Source of the DNA: Anaerosomatales bacterium
Lineage (GTDB): Bacteria; Actinomycetota; Coriobacteriia; Anaerosomatales; SLCP01
Length of the DNA stretch: 44,849 nucleotides
Assembly (NCBI GenBank): GCA_029210645.1
Contig: JARGFT010000012.1
Location: forward strand, 1-44,849
Direction: 5' to 3'
A program made the translations under genes and the position numbers. The notes under the pieces were generated by a model. The model searched no databases. It was not told the origin of the DNA and saw nothing but the letters and a program-made list of their open reading frames with translations. Shown here piece by piece: positions 18,445-29,945 of this stretch (its first letter is position 1; each line of letters starts with the position of its first letter).

Positions 18445-19293
18445 ATGGTACGAAGTGTGCTCATCCCGGCTGACCTCACACCCGAGTTCGACCTGATCGT
18501 TCGCTTCGCGGTCGGGTTGCCCGTACTCGGCGTGAGGCGGATCGTGCTCGGACACGTGGTCGACGCGTCGGGCATGGAAGGCCCGGTCATCGCCGCCGAG
18601 GTGGACCGGGCGCGCGAAGCCGTTCGTGCCGCGGCAGGGCCGTTGATGGCAGCGGGCATCGACGTCGAGATCCGTGTTGCGGCCGGGGGCGACCCGACCG
18701 AGGCGCTCCTCGGACTTGCGGTCGACACGAACGTCGATGCGATCGTCTGCGGCTCCCAGGGCAAGAGTACGGCCGAGCGCCTGATCGCCGGCTCGGTGTC
18801 AGAGGAGGTCATCGTCAGTGCCGAGGTGCCCTCGATGATGGTGCGCTACGGCCTGCTCGAGAACGTGAGCGATCCGGCCGATCTGGTCCGCTCGTTCGGG
18901 CGGACCCTCGTGCTGACAACCGACTTCTCCGCAGCATCGACTCGCGCGCTGATGGCGGTGCTCGATCTTCCCGCCGGAAGCGTCTCGGAGCTCTATCTCC
19001 TTCACGCTGTCGATCCGTCTCTTTCGGGGGAGAAGCTCGCAAAGGCGGAGCAGGGTGCCGAGTTCCAGCTTCGCAACATGGCCGACATGGCGGCGCAGAA
19101 GCGGATCTCGGCCCATCCCGTGGTGAGGAAGGGTGATCCCGGCCGGATCGCGCTTCGTGAGATCGACGAGCGCCGCGCAACCGGCATCGTCGCGGGGACA
19201 CGCGGCAGGGGAGCCTTGAGTGAGGCGCTCCTCGGCAGCGTGTCCCTCACCCTGGTACGTCAGGCGTCGTGCCCCGTATTGATCGTCCACTAG
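18445..19293 (+). CDS. Tandem universal stress protein (two UspA domains)
   Basis: A 282-residue cytoplasmic protein with two Usp domains (about 1-135 and 150-282). Each carries an ATP-loop-like G-x2-G-x9-GS pattern: '[20 protein letters not shown]' in the first and '[20 protein letters not shown]' in the second, the arrangement typical of nucleotide-binding UspA proteins. It sits between carA and carB with 10- and 19-bp gaps and its own GGGGAGG ribosome binding site, so it should be co-transcribed with pyrimidine genes. A role in pyrimidine metabolism is speculative. Confidence 0.88.
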   Translation: MVRSVLIPADLTPEFDLIVRFAVGLPVLGVRRIVLGHVVDASGMEGPVIAAEVDRAREAVRAAAGPLMAAGIDVEIRVAAGGDPTEALLGLAVDTNVDAIVCGSQGKSTAERLIAGSVSEEVIVSAEVPSMMVRYGLLENVSDPADLVRSFGRTLVLTTDFSAASTRALMAVLDLPAGSVSELYLLHAVDPSLSGEKLAKAEQGAEFQLRNMADMAAQKRISAHPVVRKGDPGRIALREIDERRATGIVAGTRGRGALSEALLGSVSLTLVRQASCPVLIVH

Positions 19294-19312
19294 CAGGAAC
19301 AGAGGAGCGTGC

Positions 19313-22536
<3,224 letters not shown>

Positions 22537-22537
<1 letters not shown>

Positions 22538-23355
22538 TGGGCGGCTGTGCCTGTTCGCAGCCTGGTGTGCCGCCGGCTCTCGAGAACGTCGAGGTGGTGG
22601 CCAACGATCGTGTGGCCAGCGGCGTAGGCCTGGTCGTGCTCCACGCGCCTCGTACGGCCGCGACGGTGCGCCCGGGCCAGTTCGTGCATCTGCGGATCTC
22701 GCGGGAGTCTGCGGCCCTGCTCAGGAGGCCCTTCTCGGTGCACCGGGTTCGCGGCGAGCGCATCGAGATCCTGTACCAGGTGCTCGGAACCGGCACACGT
22801 CTGCTTGCCGAGCGTGGAGCGGGGGAGGAGATGGATCTCATCGGCCCGCTCGGCCACGGGTGGGAGATCCCACCGGGAATCACCCACGCACTGCTCGTAG
22901 CGGGCGGACTCGGCGCAGCGCCCCTCGGCATGTTGGCGGAGGAGCTGGCGGCACGCGGGGTCGCGGTGACCGTCGCGCTCGGAGCACCGACCGAGGAGCG
23001 GTTGATCGCCCGCGATCTCTTCGAGACCGTCGCCCGCAGGTTCGAGACCGCCACTGATGACGGGTCGTGCGGGGTGGAGGGGTTCGTGACGGGTGTGTGC
23101 GAGAGCCTGTTGGCAGACGAGGCGCTCGATCTGGTCTACACATGCGGGCCCGAGCAGATGCAGCGCATCGTGGCCGCTCAGGCAGCCGAAGCGGGCGTGT
23201 CCTGCCAGGTCTCACTCGAACGCCTCATGGCCTGTGGGATCGGTGCGTGCCTGTCCTGTGTCGTCCGGACGAACGAGGGGCAGAAGCGTGCGTGCGTGGA
23301 CGGCCCGGTGTTCGATGCAGCCACGCTCCTGTGGGACCGATCGGAGATTCTGTAA
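22537..23355 (+). CDS. pyrK: Dihydroorotate dehydrogenase electron transfer subunit PyrK
   Basis: A 272-residue iron-sulfur flavoprotein that passes electrons from dihydroorotate (via PyrD) to NAD+. The FAD-binding motif is 'LRRPFSVHRV', the NAD-binding stretch is 'LLVAGGLGAAPLGML', and C233, C238, C241 and C253 form the C-terminal [2Fe-2S] site. ATG 22537 has GAGGAGG 7 nt upstream; the GTG three bases earlier overlaps the carB stop but is closer than optimal. Together with the class 1B PyrD it implies NAD-linked, anaerobically workable pyrimidine synthesis. Confidence 0.94.
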
Positions 23356-23384
23356 GAGACCTACACCTTAGATTGAGGTAGAGA

Positions 23385-24317
23385 GTGAGAGAAGGCGTGA
23401 CCCACACGGTCGACATGAGCGTCAAGCTCGGGAATCTGATTCTGAGGAGTCCCGTGCTGACCGCGTCGGGAACCTTCGCCAGCGGCCGCGAGTTCGCCGA
23501 CTTCGTCGACCTCGAACGCCTCGGAGGCCTGGTCACCAAGGGTGTCTCGCTCGAACCGTGGGAGGGCAACCCGGCCCCGCGCATCGCGGAGACTCCCAGC
23601 GGCATGTTGAACTCGATCGGGCTGCAGAATCCAGGTGTGGAGGCCTTCTGCAAGAAGGACCTCGCGTGGCTTGCCGGTGTCGACGTCCCCGTCATCGTCA
23701 ACGTCTCCGGTCACACCGTTGCGGAGTACGTCGGGGTCATCGAGCGCCTCGAGTCCGAGCCGCGGGTCGATGGGTACGAGGTCAACATCTCGTGCCCGAA
23801 CGTGGACTCCGGTGGCATGGCGTTCGGGACCGCGTGCGTGCCCGCCGGGGAGGTGACGCGAGCCTGCCGCGCCGCGACGCGACGCCCGCTCATCGTGAAA
23901 CTGTCGCCCAATGTCACCGATGTCGCCGAGATCGCACGCGCGGTCGCCGGTGCCGGTGCCGATGCTATCTCTCTCATCAACACGCTTCTCGGCATGGCGA
24001 TCGATACCGGCACCTTCAGGCCCAGGCTCGCCCGGGTGGTCGGGGGGCTTTCGGGTCCGGCGATCAAGCCGGTGGCGTTGCGCATGGTGTGGCAGGTGGC
24101 CCATGCGGTTGATGTCCCCGTGATCGGGATGGGCGGGATCATGGACGCCGAGGATGCCGCCGAGTTCATGCTCGCGGGGGCGAGTGCGATCTCGATCGGC
24201 ACCGCGAACTTCGTCGACCCCACCACGTCGATGCGGGTGAGCGACGGTCTCGCTGAATTCTGCCGGGCGCGCGGTATACGCCGGGTATCCGAGCTGACGG
24301 GAGCGCTGCGCACATGA
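23385..24317 (+). CDS. pyrD: Dihydroorotate dehydrogenase catalytic subunit, class 1B
   Basis: A 310-residue FMN TIM-barrel enzyme oxidising dihydroorotate to orotate. The catalytic cysteine is C137 in 'EVNISCPNVDSGG', which marks a class 1 enzyme; class 2 enzymes use Ser. 'TASGTFASG', 'NSIGLQNPG', 'VKLSPNVTD' and 'GMGGIMDAEDAAEFMLAGA' are family patterns. GTG 23385 is preferred with GAGG 6 nt upstream; ATG 23415 is an alternative. It lies directly after pyrK, as expected for the PyrK2-PyrD2 heterotetramer. Confidence 0.94.
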   Translation: MREGVTHTVDMSVKLGNLILRSPVLTASGTFASGREFADFVDLERLGGLVTKGVSLEPWEGNPAPRIAETPSGMLNSIGLQNPGVEAFCKKDLAWLAGVDVPVIVNVSGHTVAEYVGVIERLESEPRVDGYEVNISCPNVDSGGMAFGTACVPAGEVTRACRAATRRPLIVKLSPNVTDVAEIARAVAGAGADAISLINTLLGMAIDTGTFRPRLARVVGGLSGPAIKPVALRMVWQVAHAVDVPVIGMGGIMDAEDAAEFMLAGASAISIGTANFVDPTTSMRVSDGLAEFCRARGIRRVSELTGALRT

Positions 24318-24541
24318 GCGAGGAGGGTTACAGAGAGCCGGTGCCACCGGCAGAGTGGCGATTCCGTCGCGCGACGACTGCGGTAGTACTGGTCGCAGTG
24401 GTGCTCGCATTCCTTCTCGGCTGCTCGTGTATCGTGGCCTCGATCTTCGTCGCCCGTACCGCGGTGTCTTACACCGGGACGGAGTTCCGGGTCTGGAGCC
24501 AGATCGCGCCGGTGACGCAGTGGCATGGAGAGGAAGGGTGA
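24314..24541 (+). CDS. Small single-pass membrane protein of unknown function
   Basis: A 75-residue protein not assignable to a family. It has a charged N-terminus ('EGYREPVPPAEWRFRRATT'), one hydrophobic helix (about residues 24-48) containing two cysteines ('LLGCSCIVASIF'), and a short polar C-terminus. By the positive-inside rule the N-terminus is probably cytoplasmic. It starts at ATG overlapping the pyrD stop (ATGA), and its end overlaps the ribosome binding site of pyrF. This tight fit argues that it is really translated. Confidence 0.65.
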   Translation: MSEEGYREPVPPAEWRFRRATTAVVLVAVVLAFLLGCSCIVASIFVARTAVSYTGTEFRVWSQIAPVTQWHGEEG

Positions 24542-24548
24542 TGCGCTC

Positions 24549-25277
24549 GTGACAGCACTCCCTGAAGGTCCGGACCGGCTCCGGTCGTCGATCATCGTTG
24601 CGCTCGACACCGATGCACACACCGCTCTCTCGCTCGCGCACACGCTGCGCGGACGCGTAGAACACCTGAAGGTGGGGATGACGCTCTTCTACGCCGAGGG
24701 GCCGGGCATCGTCCGGCAGTTCACGGAGATGGGCTTCTCGGTGTTCGTCGATCTGAAGCTGCACGACATACCGCATCAGGTGCGGGGTGCGGCTCGCGAG
24801 GTCGCGCGCGCCGGGGCTTCGATGTTCACCGTGCATGCGTCGGGTGGGAGAGCGATGATGGAGGCCGCCGTGCGCGGTGCCTGTGAAGGAAGCGCCGAGT
24901 GCGGTTCGGACACACCGGATGTCCTGGCGGTCACGGTCCTCACAAGCCTGGATGATGCGGCACTTGCCGAGGTCGGTGTCGCGGCATCCTCGGCCGGGCA
25001 GGTCGAGCTGCTGACCCGTCTTGCTCGCGAGTCCGGTGTCCAGGGGGTGATCTGCTCGCCCCGCGAGGCCTCGGCGGCCCGGGCGATCCTGGGACCTGAA
25101 GCCCTCGTGGTGACACCCGGGGTGCGGCCGCCATGGGCGGCTACGGACGACCAGGCCCGCGTCGCGACCCCGGCCGATGCACTGGCCGCAGGTGCGTCAC
25201 ATCTCGTCATCGGTCGGCCCATCACGGGCCACTCACAGCCCGCACGCGCGTTCGAACGAATCGTTATGGAAGGGTAG
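24549..25277 (+). CDS. pyrF: Orotidine 5'-phosphate decarboxylase
   Basis: A 242-residue TIM-barrel enzyme that makes UMP from OMP. The catalytic array is 'FVDLKLHDIPHQV', with D68, K70 and D73. 'IVALDTD' opens the protein and 'VVTPGVRPPW' with 'GASHLVIGRPIT' form the phosphate-binding region. GTG 24549 is chosen because AGGAAGG lies about 11 nt upstream; the ATG at 24525 lies inside the preceding small gene with no ribosome binding site. Confidence 0.94.
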   Translation: MTALPEGPDRLRSSIIVALDTDAHTALSLAHTLRGRVEHLKVGMTLFYAEGPGIVRQFTEMGFSVFVDLKLHDIPHQVRGAAREVARAGASMFTVHASGGRAMMEAAVRGACEGSAECGSDTPDVLAVTVLTSLDDAALAEVGVAASSAGQVELLTRLARESGVQGVICSPREASAARAILGPEALVVTPGVRPPWAATDDQARVATPADALAAGASHLVIGRPITGHSQPARAFERIVMEG

Positions 25278-25285
25278 GGCGGAGC

Positions 25286-25873
25286 ATGGGCACTGCAGAA
25301 GTCATGAGCGAGACAGAGGTGCGTTCCGCGCTCGAAGAAGCCGGCGCCATACTGCACGGGCACTTCCGACTTACGAGTGGGCGTCACTCGGACACCTACG
25401 TTCAGTGCGCCCGGATCCTTGAAGACCCCGCGCTCACGACGTGGCTCGCCCGGACCGCCGCCGCACGTCTCGAGGGCAGGGCATTCGACCTGGTCGCCGC
25501 GCCGGCCGTCGGCGGCATCATCATCGGCTTCGCAGTCGCACAGGCCCTCGACCTCAAGTTCATCTTCAGTGAACGAGAGGAGGGGACGATGCGTTTCCGG
25601 AGGTCATTCTCCGTGCCGCGCGGAGCGCGGGTTCTCGTTGTAGAGGACGTGGTCACAACAGGTGGATCCGTCGCCGAGGTCGCCGATCTGGTGCGCGATG
25701 CAGGTGGCGAGGTCGCCGCTGTCGTCTCTCTCATCGACCGTGGCGGATCCAAGAGGTTCTCCGGCGAACTCGTATCTCTATTGAGGCTTGAGGTCGAGTC
25801 TTGGGAACCCGGTGAGTGTGTCCACTGCGCCCAGGGAGTGCCGCTCGACTCGCCCGGAAGCCGTCGTCTCTGA
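25286..25873 (+). CDS. pyrE: Orotate phosphoribosyltransferase
   Basis: A 195-residue enzyme converting orotate and PRPP to OMP. The PRPP loop is 'VVEDVVTTGGSVAEV' (from residue 118). 'HFRLTSGRHSDTYVQ' near the N-terminus binds orotate. The C-terminal 'CVHCAQGVPLDSPGSR' has two cysteines, as in the thermophile/Gram-positive PyrE subgroup. ATG 25286 is preferred; ATG 25304 is possible but has no ribosome binding site. It is the last gene of the pyr operon. No clear terminator follows. Confidence 0.94.
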   Translation: MGTAEVMSETEVRSALEEAGAILHGHFRLTSGRHSDTYVQCARILEDPALTTWLARTAAARLEGRAFDLVAAPAVGGIIIGFAVAQALDLKFIFSEREEGTMRFRRSFSVPRGARVLVVEDVVTTGGSVAEVADLVRDAGGEVAAVVSLIDRGGSKRFSGELVSLLRLEVESWEPGECVHCAQGVPLDSPGSRRL

Positions 25874-25925
25874 CGGGGTCTTGGCATCTTCGCAGGTCAG
25901 GCGTAACATCTATTCCTGTGTTCTG

Positions 25926-25955
25926 TTGTAAGGGGCTCGCGGTTGTGCATACAAT
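25926..25955 (+). promoter_or_regulatory. Promoter of the mIHF-gmk-rpoZ operon
   Basis: TTGTAA (25926-25931) and TACAAT (25950-25955) are separated by 18 nt, a good match to the housekeeping consensus. Initiation near 25962 leaves a 39-nt leader ending in GAGGACGAGGAGG before the mIHF start. Confidence 0.65.
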
Positions 25956-26000
25956 CGTGAGGCGTTGAGCAAGCTCCGCCAATGAGGACGAGGAGGAACG

Positions 26001-26309
26001 ATGGCACTTCCTAACCTTTCGGATGCGGATCGGCAGGCTGCTCTCAAGAAGGCTGCCGAAGCCCGCCAGAAGCGCGCAGAGCTGCGTGCGAAGATCAAGG
26101 ACGGCAAGATGTCGTTCGCGCAAGTGATGGCGAAGACGGACGACCCCATCGTTGCTCGTATGAAGGTCTCGACCCTTCTCGAGAGCCTTCCGGGTTACGG
26201 CAAGGCCAAGGCTGCCAAGATCATGGAGGAGCTGCAGATCTCCGAGAGCCGTCGCATCCAGGGCCTGGGTGCCCGCCAGCGCGAGGCCCTCATGGAGAAG
26301 CTGGGCTGA
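26001..26309 (+). CDS. mihF: Integration host factor, actinobacterial type (mIHF)
   Basis: A 102-residue basic nucleoid-associated protein. It has a Lys/Arg/Ala-rich N-terminal helix ('RQAALKKAAEARQKRAELRA'), then a compact helical domain with 'LPGYGKAKAAKIMEEL', a helix-two-turn-helix-like DNA-binding motif, and 'IQGLGARQREALMEK' at the end. The family is essentially limited to actinobacteria and sits next to gmk there too, which helps place the organism. A strong GAGGAGG ribosome binding site and its own promoter precede it. Confidence 0.93.
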   Translation: MALPNLSDADRQAALKKAAEARQKRAELRAKIKDGKMSFAQVMAKTDDPIVARMKVSTLLESLPGYGKAKAAKIMEELQISESRRIQGLGARQREALMEKLG

Positions 26310-26935
26310 TTCCCGCTCTGACCGCCGATTCGAGATCCGAGATCCCGGACCAGCGCCCCGGCGAAGTCTTCATCGTCTCCGGGCCTTCTGGCGCGGGCAA
26401 AGGGACGCTTGTTCAGGGTCTTCTGAAGCGGGTGCCGGATCTCTGGCTCTCGATCTCCGCAACGACTCGTGCTCCTCGGCCAGGGGAGGAGGAAGGTGTG
26501 CACTACGTCTTCCTGGCGGCCGAGGAGTTCGAGCGCATCGGGGCCGAGGATGGCTTCCTCGAGTGGGCACAGGTGCACGGCAACTGCTACGGGACCCTGC
26601 GTTCCGCGGTGGAGGAACGCAGGGGCGCAGGGCAGACCGTCATCCTCGAGATCGACCCGCAAGGGGCTGAGCAGGTGAAACGGACGATGCCCTCGGCGAC
26701 ACTCGTCTTCATCGCGCCGCCCACCTTTGCCGAACTGCGCCGACGGCTGGAGAAACGCGGCAGTGAGACTCCGGAGCAGATCGAGCGCCGCCTGCACCGG
26801 GCTGTCGCCGAGCTCAAGATTGCGGATACCTACGACTATGTGATAATAAATGACGACGTCACGCGGGCCACAGAAGAGCTTGCGTGCATCGTTCAATCCC
26901 ACGCGCAGCAGCGCATCACCGATGTGAAGGACTGA
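26306..26935 (+). CDS. gmk: Guanylate kinase with non-canonical start codon
   Basis: Cytoplasmic kinase phosphorylating GMP to GDP. Read from 26306 it has 209 residues, the normal family length. The P-loop GPSGAGKG is at 26-33, followed by 'ISATTRAPRPGEEEGVHYVF' and 'VILEIDPQGAEQVK'. No ATG, GTG or TTG exists in frame between the mIHF coding end and the P-loop. The first canonical start (GTG 26432) would delete the P-loop. The CTG at 26306 overlaps the mIHF stop (CTGA) with GGAG 8 nt upstream and is the best candidate; ATT at 26309 is the alternative. It is co-transcribed with mIHF and rpoZ. Confidence 0.9.
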   Translation: MIPALTADSRSEIPDQRPGEVFIVSGPSGAGKGTLVQGLLKRVPDLWLSISATTRAPRPGEEEGVHYVFLAAEEFERIGAEDGFLEWAQVHGNCYGTLRSAVEERRGAGQTVILEIDPQGAEQVKRTMPSATLVFIAPPTFAELRRRLEKRGSETPEQIERRLHRAVAELKIADTYDYVIINDDVTRATEELACIVQSHAQQRITDVKD

Positions 26936-26943
26936 TCTCTCCT

Positions 26944-27192
26944 ATGGTCATCAAGCCCGAGATAGACCTGTTGCTCTCCAAGGTTGACTCCAAGTACACG
27001 CTGTGCATCGTCTCGGCTCGCCGGGCGAGGCAGATCAACGACATGCTGCATGGAGTACGTGACCAGGCGCTCCTTACCATGGCCTCCTCTCAAATCACCG
27101 AGCTTACGAAGACCAAGCCGTTGACCAAGGCTCTGGAGGAGATCGCCGAGGGCGACGTCAGCTACGAGCGGGTCCAGGAGAGCTACAAGTAG
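26944..27192 (+). CDS. rpoZ: RNA polymerase omega subunit
   Basis: An 82-residue subunit that helps assemble RNA polymerase by holding beta-prime. The conserved 'IDLLLSKVDSKYTLCIVSARRARQIND' region is present, followed by 'TKPLTKALEEIAEGDVSYE'. ATG 26944 gives the family length; the frame open further upstream overlaps gmk. In many actinobacteria coaBC follows directly, but here it is 15 kb away at 42471. Confidence 0.9.
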   Translation: MVIKPEIDLLLSKVDSKYTLCIVSARRARQINDMLHGVRDQALLTMASSQITELTKTKPLTKALEEIAEGDVSYERVQESYK

Positions 27193-27202
27193 CCGGGGCG
27201 CC

Positions 27203-28423
27203 ATGTTCGAGCGCGCCGCACTCATCCACTACCACGAGATCGGCCTCAAGGGCCGCAACCGCGCCGCTTTCGAGCGGCGCTTGCGTGACAATCTCGAGTT
27301 CGCGCTGGCTCACCTTATCTCGGGTCGTGTCGAACGTATCTCGAGCAGACTGCTCGCCAGGGTGGCCGACGCCTCCCTCCTCGACGAGGTCTGCCGGATC
27401 GCCGCCTCACTGCCCGGAGTCTCCTACGCCGCCGCCGCGTACGTGACCTCGCGCGGGTCCGACGACATGAACGCCGCTGCGCTGCTCGCAGTGCGCGAGG
27501 TTCCGCGGGCGCGGACCTTCGCCGTGGCCTCCCGCCGTTCGAACACCGACCACCCCGTCACTTCACGCGAGATGAATCGCATCATCGGGCAGTACATCGT
27601 CGACAACACCGCTCTGGCGGTCGATCTGTCCGCGCCGGACGTGCGGTGCTCGATCGAAGTCGTCCAAGGCGAGGCGTACCTGTTCAGCAGGAAGTTCCCT
27701 GGCGTCGGAGGGCTTCCGATCGGTACTGCCGGCACGGTGATCTCGCTGCTCTCGGCCGGTATCGACTCGCCCGTAGCCACATGGCGTCTGATGAAGCGTG
27801 GCGCGGTGGCCGTCGGTGTCCACTTCTCCGGTCGTCCGCAGACCAACGAGCTCTCCGAGCGGCTGGTGGTCGACATCGGCTCGACGCTCGCCCGATCAGG
27901 CGGTCTCGGTCGCATCTACGTGGTTCCCTTCGGCGATCTCCAGCGCGAGATATCGTTGCTTACCACGCCCGACCTGCGGGTACTTCTCTACCGACGGCTG
28001 ATGATCAGGGTGGCCGAACGCTTCGCCGCCCTCGAGGGAGCGAAGGCGCTGGTCACCGGCGAGAGCCTCGGTCAGGTCGCTTCGCAGACGCTGGACAACA
28101 TCGCCGCGGTCGACGATGCGGCCACGCTGCCCGTGCTCCGTCCTCTCATCGGCACCAACAAGCTCGAGATCATCGCCGAGGCTCGCAGCCTCGGCACCTA
28201 CGAGCTTTCTACGCAGGAGCATGCGGACTGCTGCACGCTGTTCATGCCGAGGACCCCGGCGACCCACGCTACCGTTGCGGAGGTCCGACACGCCGAGACG
28301 GCGCTCGAGGTAAAACGCATGGTCGGCGCTGCGGTCTCGGCTGCCGAGTATCACGACTTCGTCTGCCCTGCCTACCGAGCGCCGAAGCGGCTTCCCGGAG
28401 TCCGTCCGGCCGGAGAACGTTGA
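27203..28423 (+). CDS. thiI: tRNA 4-thiouridine synthetase ThiI
   Basis: A 406-residue enzyme that adenylates U8 of tRNA for sulfur transfer and may feed thiamine synthesis. An N-terminal ferredoxin-like/THUMP region ('HYHEIGLKGRNRAAFERRLRDNL') precedes the PP-loop 'LLSAGIDSPVATW' (SAGIDSP at 184-190). A conserved cysteine pair is at 343-344 in 'HADCCTLFMP'. There is no C-terminal rhodanese domain, so a separate sulfur carrier or desulfurase must act, as in Bacillus. ATG start, 10 nt after rpoZ. Its stop overlaps the next start by one base. Confidence 0.93.
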   Translation: MFERAALIHYHEIGLKGRNRAAFERRLRDNLEFALAHLISGRVERISSRLLARVADASLLDEVCRIAASLPGVSYAAAAYVTSRGSDDMNAAALLAVREVPRARTFAVASRRSNTDHPVTSREMNRIIGQYIVDNTALAVDLSAPDVRCSIEVVQGEAYLFSRKFPGVGGLPIGTAGTVISLLSAGIDSPVATWRLMKRGAVAVGVHFSGRPQTNELSERLVVDIGSTLARSGGLGRIYVVPFGDLQREISLLTTPDLRVLLYRRLMIRVAERFAALEGAKALVTGESLGQVASQTLDNIAAVDDAATLPVLRPLIGTNKLEIIAEARSLGTYELSTQEHADCCTLFMPRTPATHATVAEVRHAETALEVKRMVGAAVSAAEYHDFVCPAYRAPKRLPGVRPAGER

Positions 28424-29622
28424 TGGATATCCCCGTCCGCCGGTTGCGCGTACTTGCCCTGGAGCCGTACTACGGCGGCTCACACCGTGCGGTCCTCGAT
28501 GGTCTGATCGAGCACATCGATGCCGAGTGGACGCTTCTCACACTGCCTGCCCGCAAGTGGAAGTGGCGTATGCGCGGGGCGGCCATCAACATGGCCGCAG
28601 ACGCCCGCGCGCGGCTCGCCGAGTGGCGGGCGGCGGGCGGGGAGGGCGCGCCCTGGGACGTGGTGTTCGCCTCGACCTTCGTCAACCTCGCCGAGTTCAA
28701 GGGCCTCGCGGGGGCCGAGATCGCCGCGCTTCCTTCGATCGTCTACTTTCACGAGAATCAGCTCGTGTATCCGAACCGGCACGAGGCGGAGTGGGACTTC
28801 CAGTTCCCGCTGACCAACATCACGAGCGCACTCGCCGCCGATCGCTGCCTCTTCAACACGCGCTGGAACCTCGATCAGTTCGTGTCGGAGACCACGCCGT
28901 TCCTGAAGCGGTTCCCCGACTATCATCCCGCGGGTGTGGCCGAACGCATCGCAGCGAAGTCCGCGGTTCTCCCACCGCCGTTCGATCCGCGTCCATTCGA
29001 CAAGGTCATGCCGCCGTTACGGGGGCTTCGCCCGCGGATCGTCTGGCCGCATCGCTGGGAGCACGACAAGGACCCGGAGGCGTTCTTCGCGGCGGTCGGC
29101 ACCCTGGCTGCCGAGGGTCTCGACTTCGAGGTAGCAGTGGCAGGGCAGGCGTTCCGCGAGACGGCCGACTCGATGCAGGCCGCTGCGGCTGCCCTCGGTG
29201 ACCGGCTCGTTCACGCAGGGGAGCCATCGTCGCGCGCCGAGTATGCCGCACTCCTGGCCTCGGCGGATATCGCGGTCTCCACCGCTCTTAACGAGTTCTT
29301 CGGTCTGGCGATGATCGAAGCATGCTACGCCGGGTGCTCCCCGCTCGTGCCCGACCGCCTGGCCTATCCCGAGATCTACGCGAAGGACTTGCGCTACGGT
29401 CACGCTGACGCGCTCGTCGCAAAGCTGCGCTCGCTCATTCTCGAGCGCCCCGAGCCCTTCGCCGCTAAGGCGATTGCGGAAGCATTCACCTTCGACCGGC
29501 TTGCGCCGGCGTTCGCCGGAGAGTTCGGCCGGATGGCGGCTGCCGCGACCCTTGGGTATCGTGGCAGAGGTGTGGCGGGGGTCGCCCCGGTCAGCGATGA
29601 CGCTTCCGGGGAGGGAACATGA
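28423..29622 (+). CDS. GTDC1/QTMAN-type glycosyltransferase (tRNA-queuosine mannosyltransferase-like)
   Basis: A 399-residue GT-B glycosyltransferase. The N-terminal DUF3524 half has 'LALEPYYGGSHRAVLDGL', 'LPARKWKWRMRGAAINMA' and 'VYFHENQLVYPNRHE', the hallmarks of animal GTDC1, shown to mannosylate queuosine in tRNA-Asp. The C-terminal half has 'WPHRWEHDKDPEAFF' and 'STALNEFFGLAMIEACYAGC', the nucleotide-sugar site. ATG 28423 overlaps the thiI stop. Placement next to another tRNA-modifying gene supports a tRNA substrate, but the acceptor is inferred. No queuosine genes lie in the window. Confidence 0.85.
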   Translation: MDIPVRRLRVLALEPYYGGSHRAVLDGLIEHIDAEWTLLTLPARKWKWRMRGAAINMAADARARLAEWRAAGGEGAPWDVVFASTFVNLAEFKGLAGAEIAALPSIVYFHENQLVYPNRHEAEWDFQFPLTNITSALAADRCLFNTRWNLDQFVSETTPFLKRFPDYHPAGVAERIAAKSAVLPPPFDPRPFDKVMPPLRGLRPRIVWPHRWEHDKDPEAFFAAVGTLAAEGLDFEVAVAGQAFRETADSMQAAAAALGDRLVHAGEPSSRAEYAALLASADIAVSTALNEFFGLAMIEACYAGCSPLVPDRLAYPEIYAKDLRYGHADALVAKLRSLILERPEPFAAKAIAEAFTFDRLAPAFAGEFGRMAAAATLGYRGRGVAGVAPVSDDASGEGT

Positions 29623-29945
29623 TCGACACGATCGCTGACGCGCTGGGAGTATCCACGTCGGTGGTGTGGGGCCTGCTGGGGCTTGTCATCGTGCAGGTTG
29701 CTGTACAGGTATGGGCCCTGGTGGATCTGGCGCGCAGGCCAAGGGTACGGTTCGATCGGAAGTGGATCTGGGTGCTCATCATCATCTTCGGAGGCAACTC
29801 CTTCATCGGACCTATCGTCTACGCGGCGATCGGACGTACCGCGCCGGGCGAAGGGAGCGCCGCCGAGGGTGCCGTGGCTCAGTCAGACGAGGGCCGTACC
29901 CGGCGCGCTGTCGACAGCCTTTACGGCGGTGACGAGCCGCGATGA
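29619..29945 (+). CDS. PLDc_N-domain small membrane protein (YxlE-like)
   Basis: A 108-residue protein with two transmembrane helices (about residues 16-37 and 49-68) enclosing 'LVDLARRPRVRFDRKWIWVLIIIFGG' and 'IGPIVYAAIGR', the phospholipase D nuclease N-terminal (PLDc_N) membrane module. No nuclease domain follows. In Bacillus subtilis the equivalent YxlE precedes the YxlFG ABC transporter and belongs to the sigma-Y operon. The same order here suggests an accessory role to the next two genes. It starts at ATG overlapping the preceding stop. Confidence 0.8.
   Translation: MIDTIADALGVSTSVVWGLLGLVIVQVAVQVWALVDLARRPRVRFDRKWIWVLIIIFGGNSFIGPIVYAAIGRTAPGEGSAAEGAVAQSDEGRTRRAVDSLYGGDEPR

Noticed and set aside
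25861-25876. Hairpin CCGTC/GACGG at the end of pyrE as operon terminator
   Set aside because: Only 5 bp, overlaps the stop codon and has no T-run.
27646-28422. N-terminal extension of the glycosyltransferase into thiI
   Set aside because: The extension is a shifted frame of thiI; the DUF3524 homology begins at ATG 28423, which overlaps the thiI stop as other genes do here.
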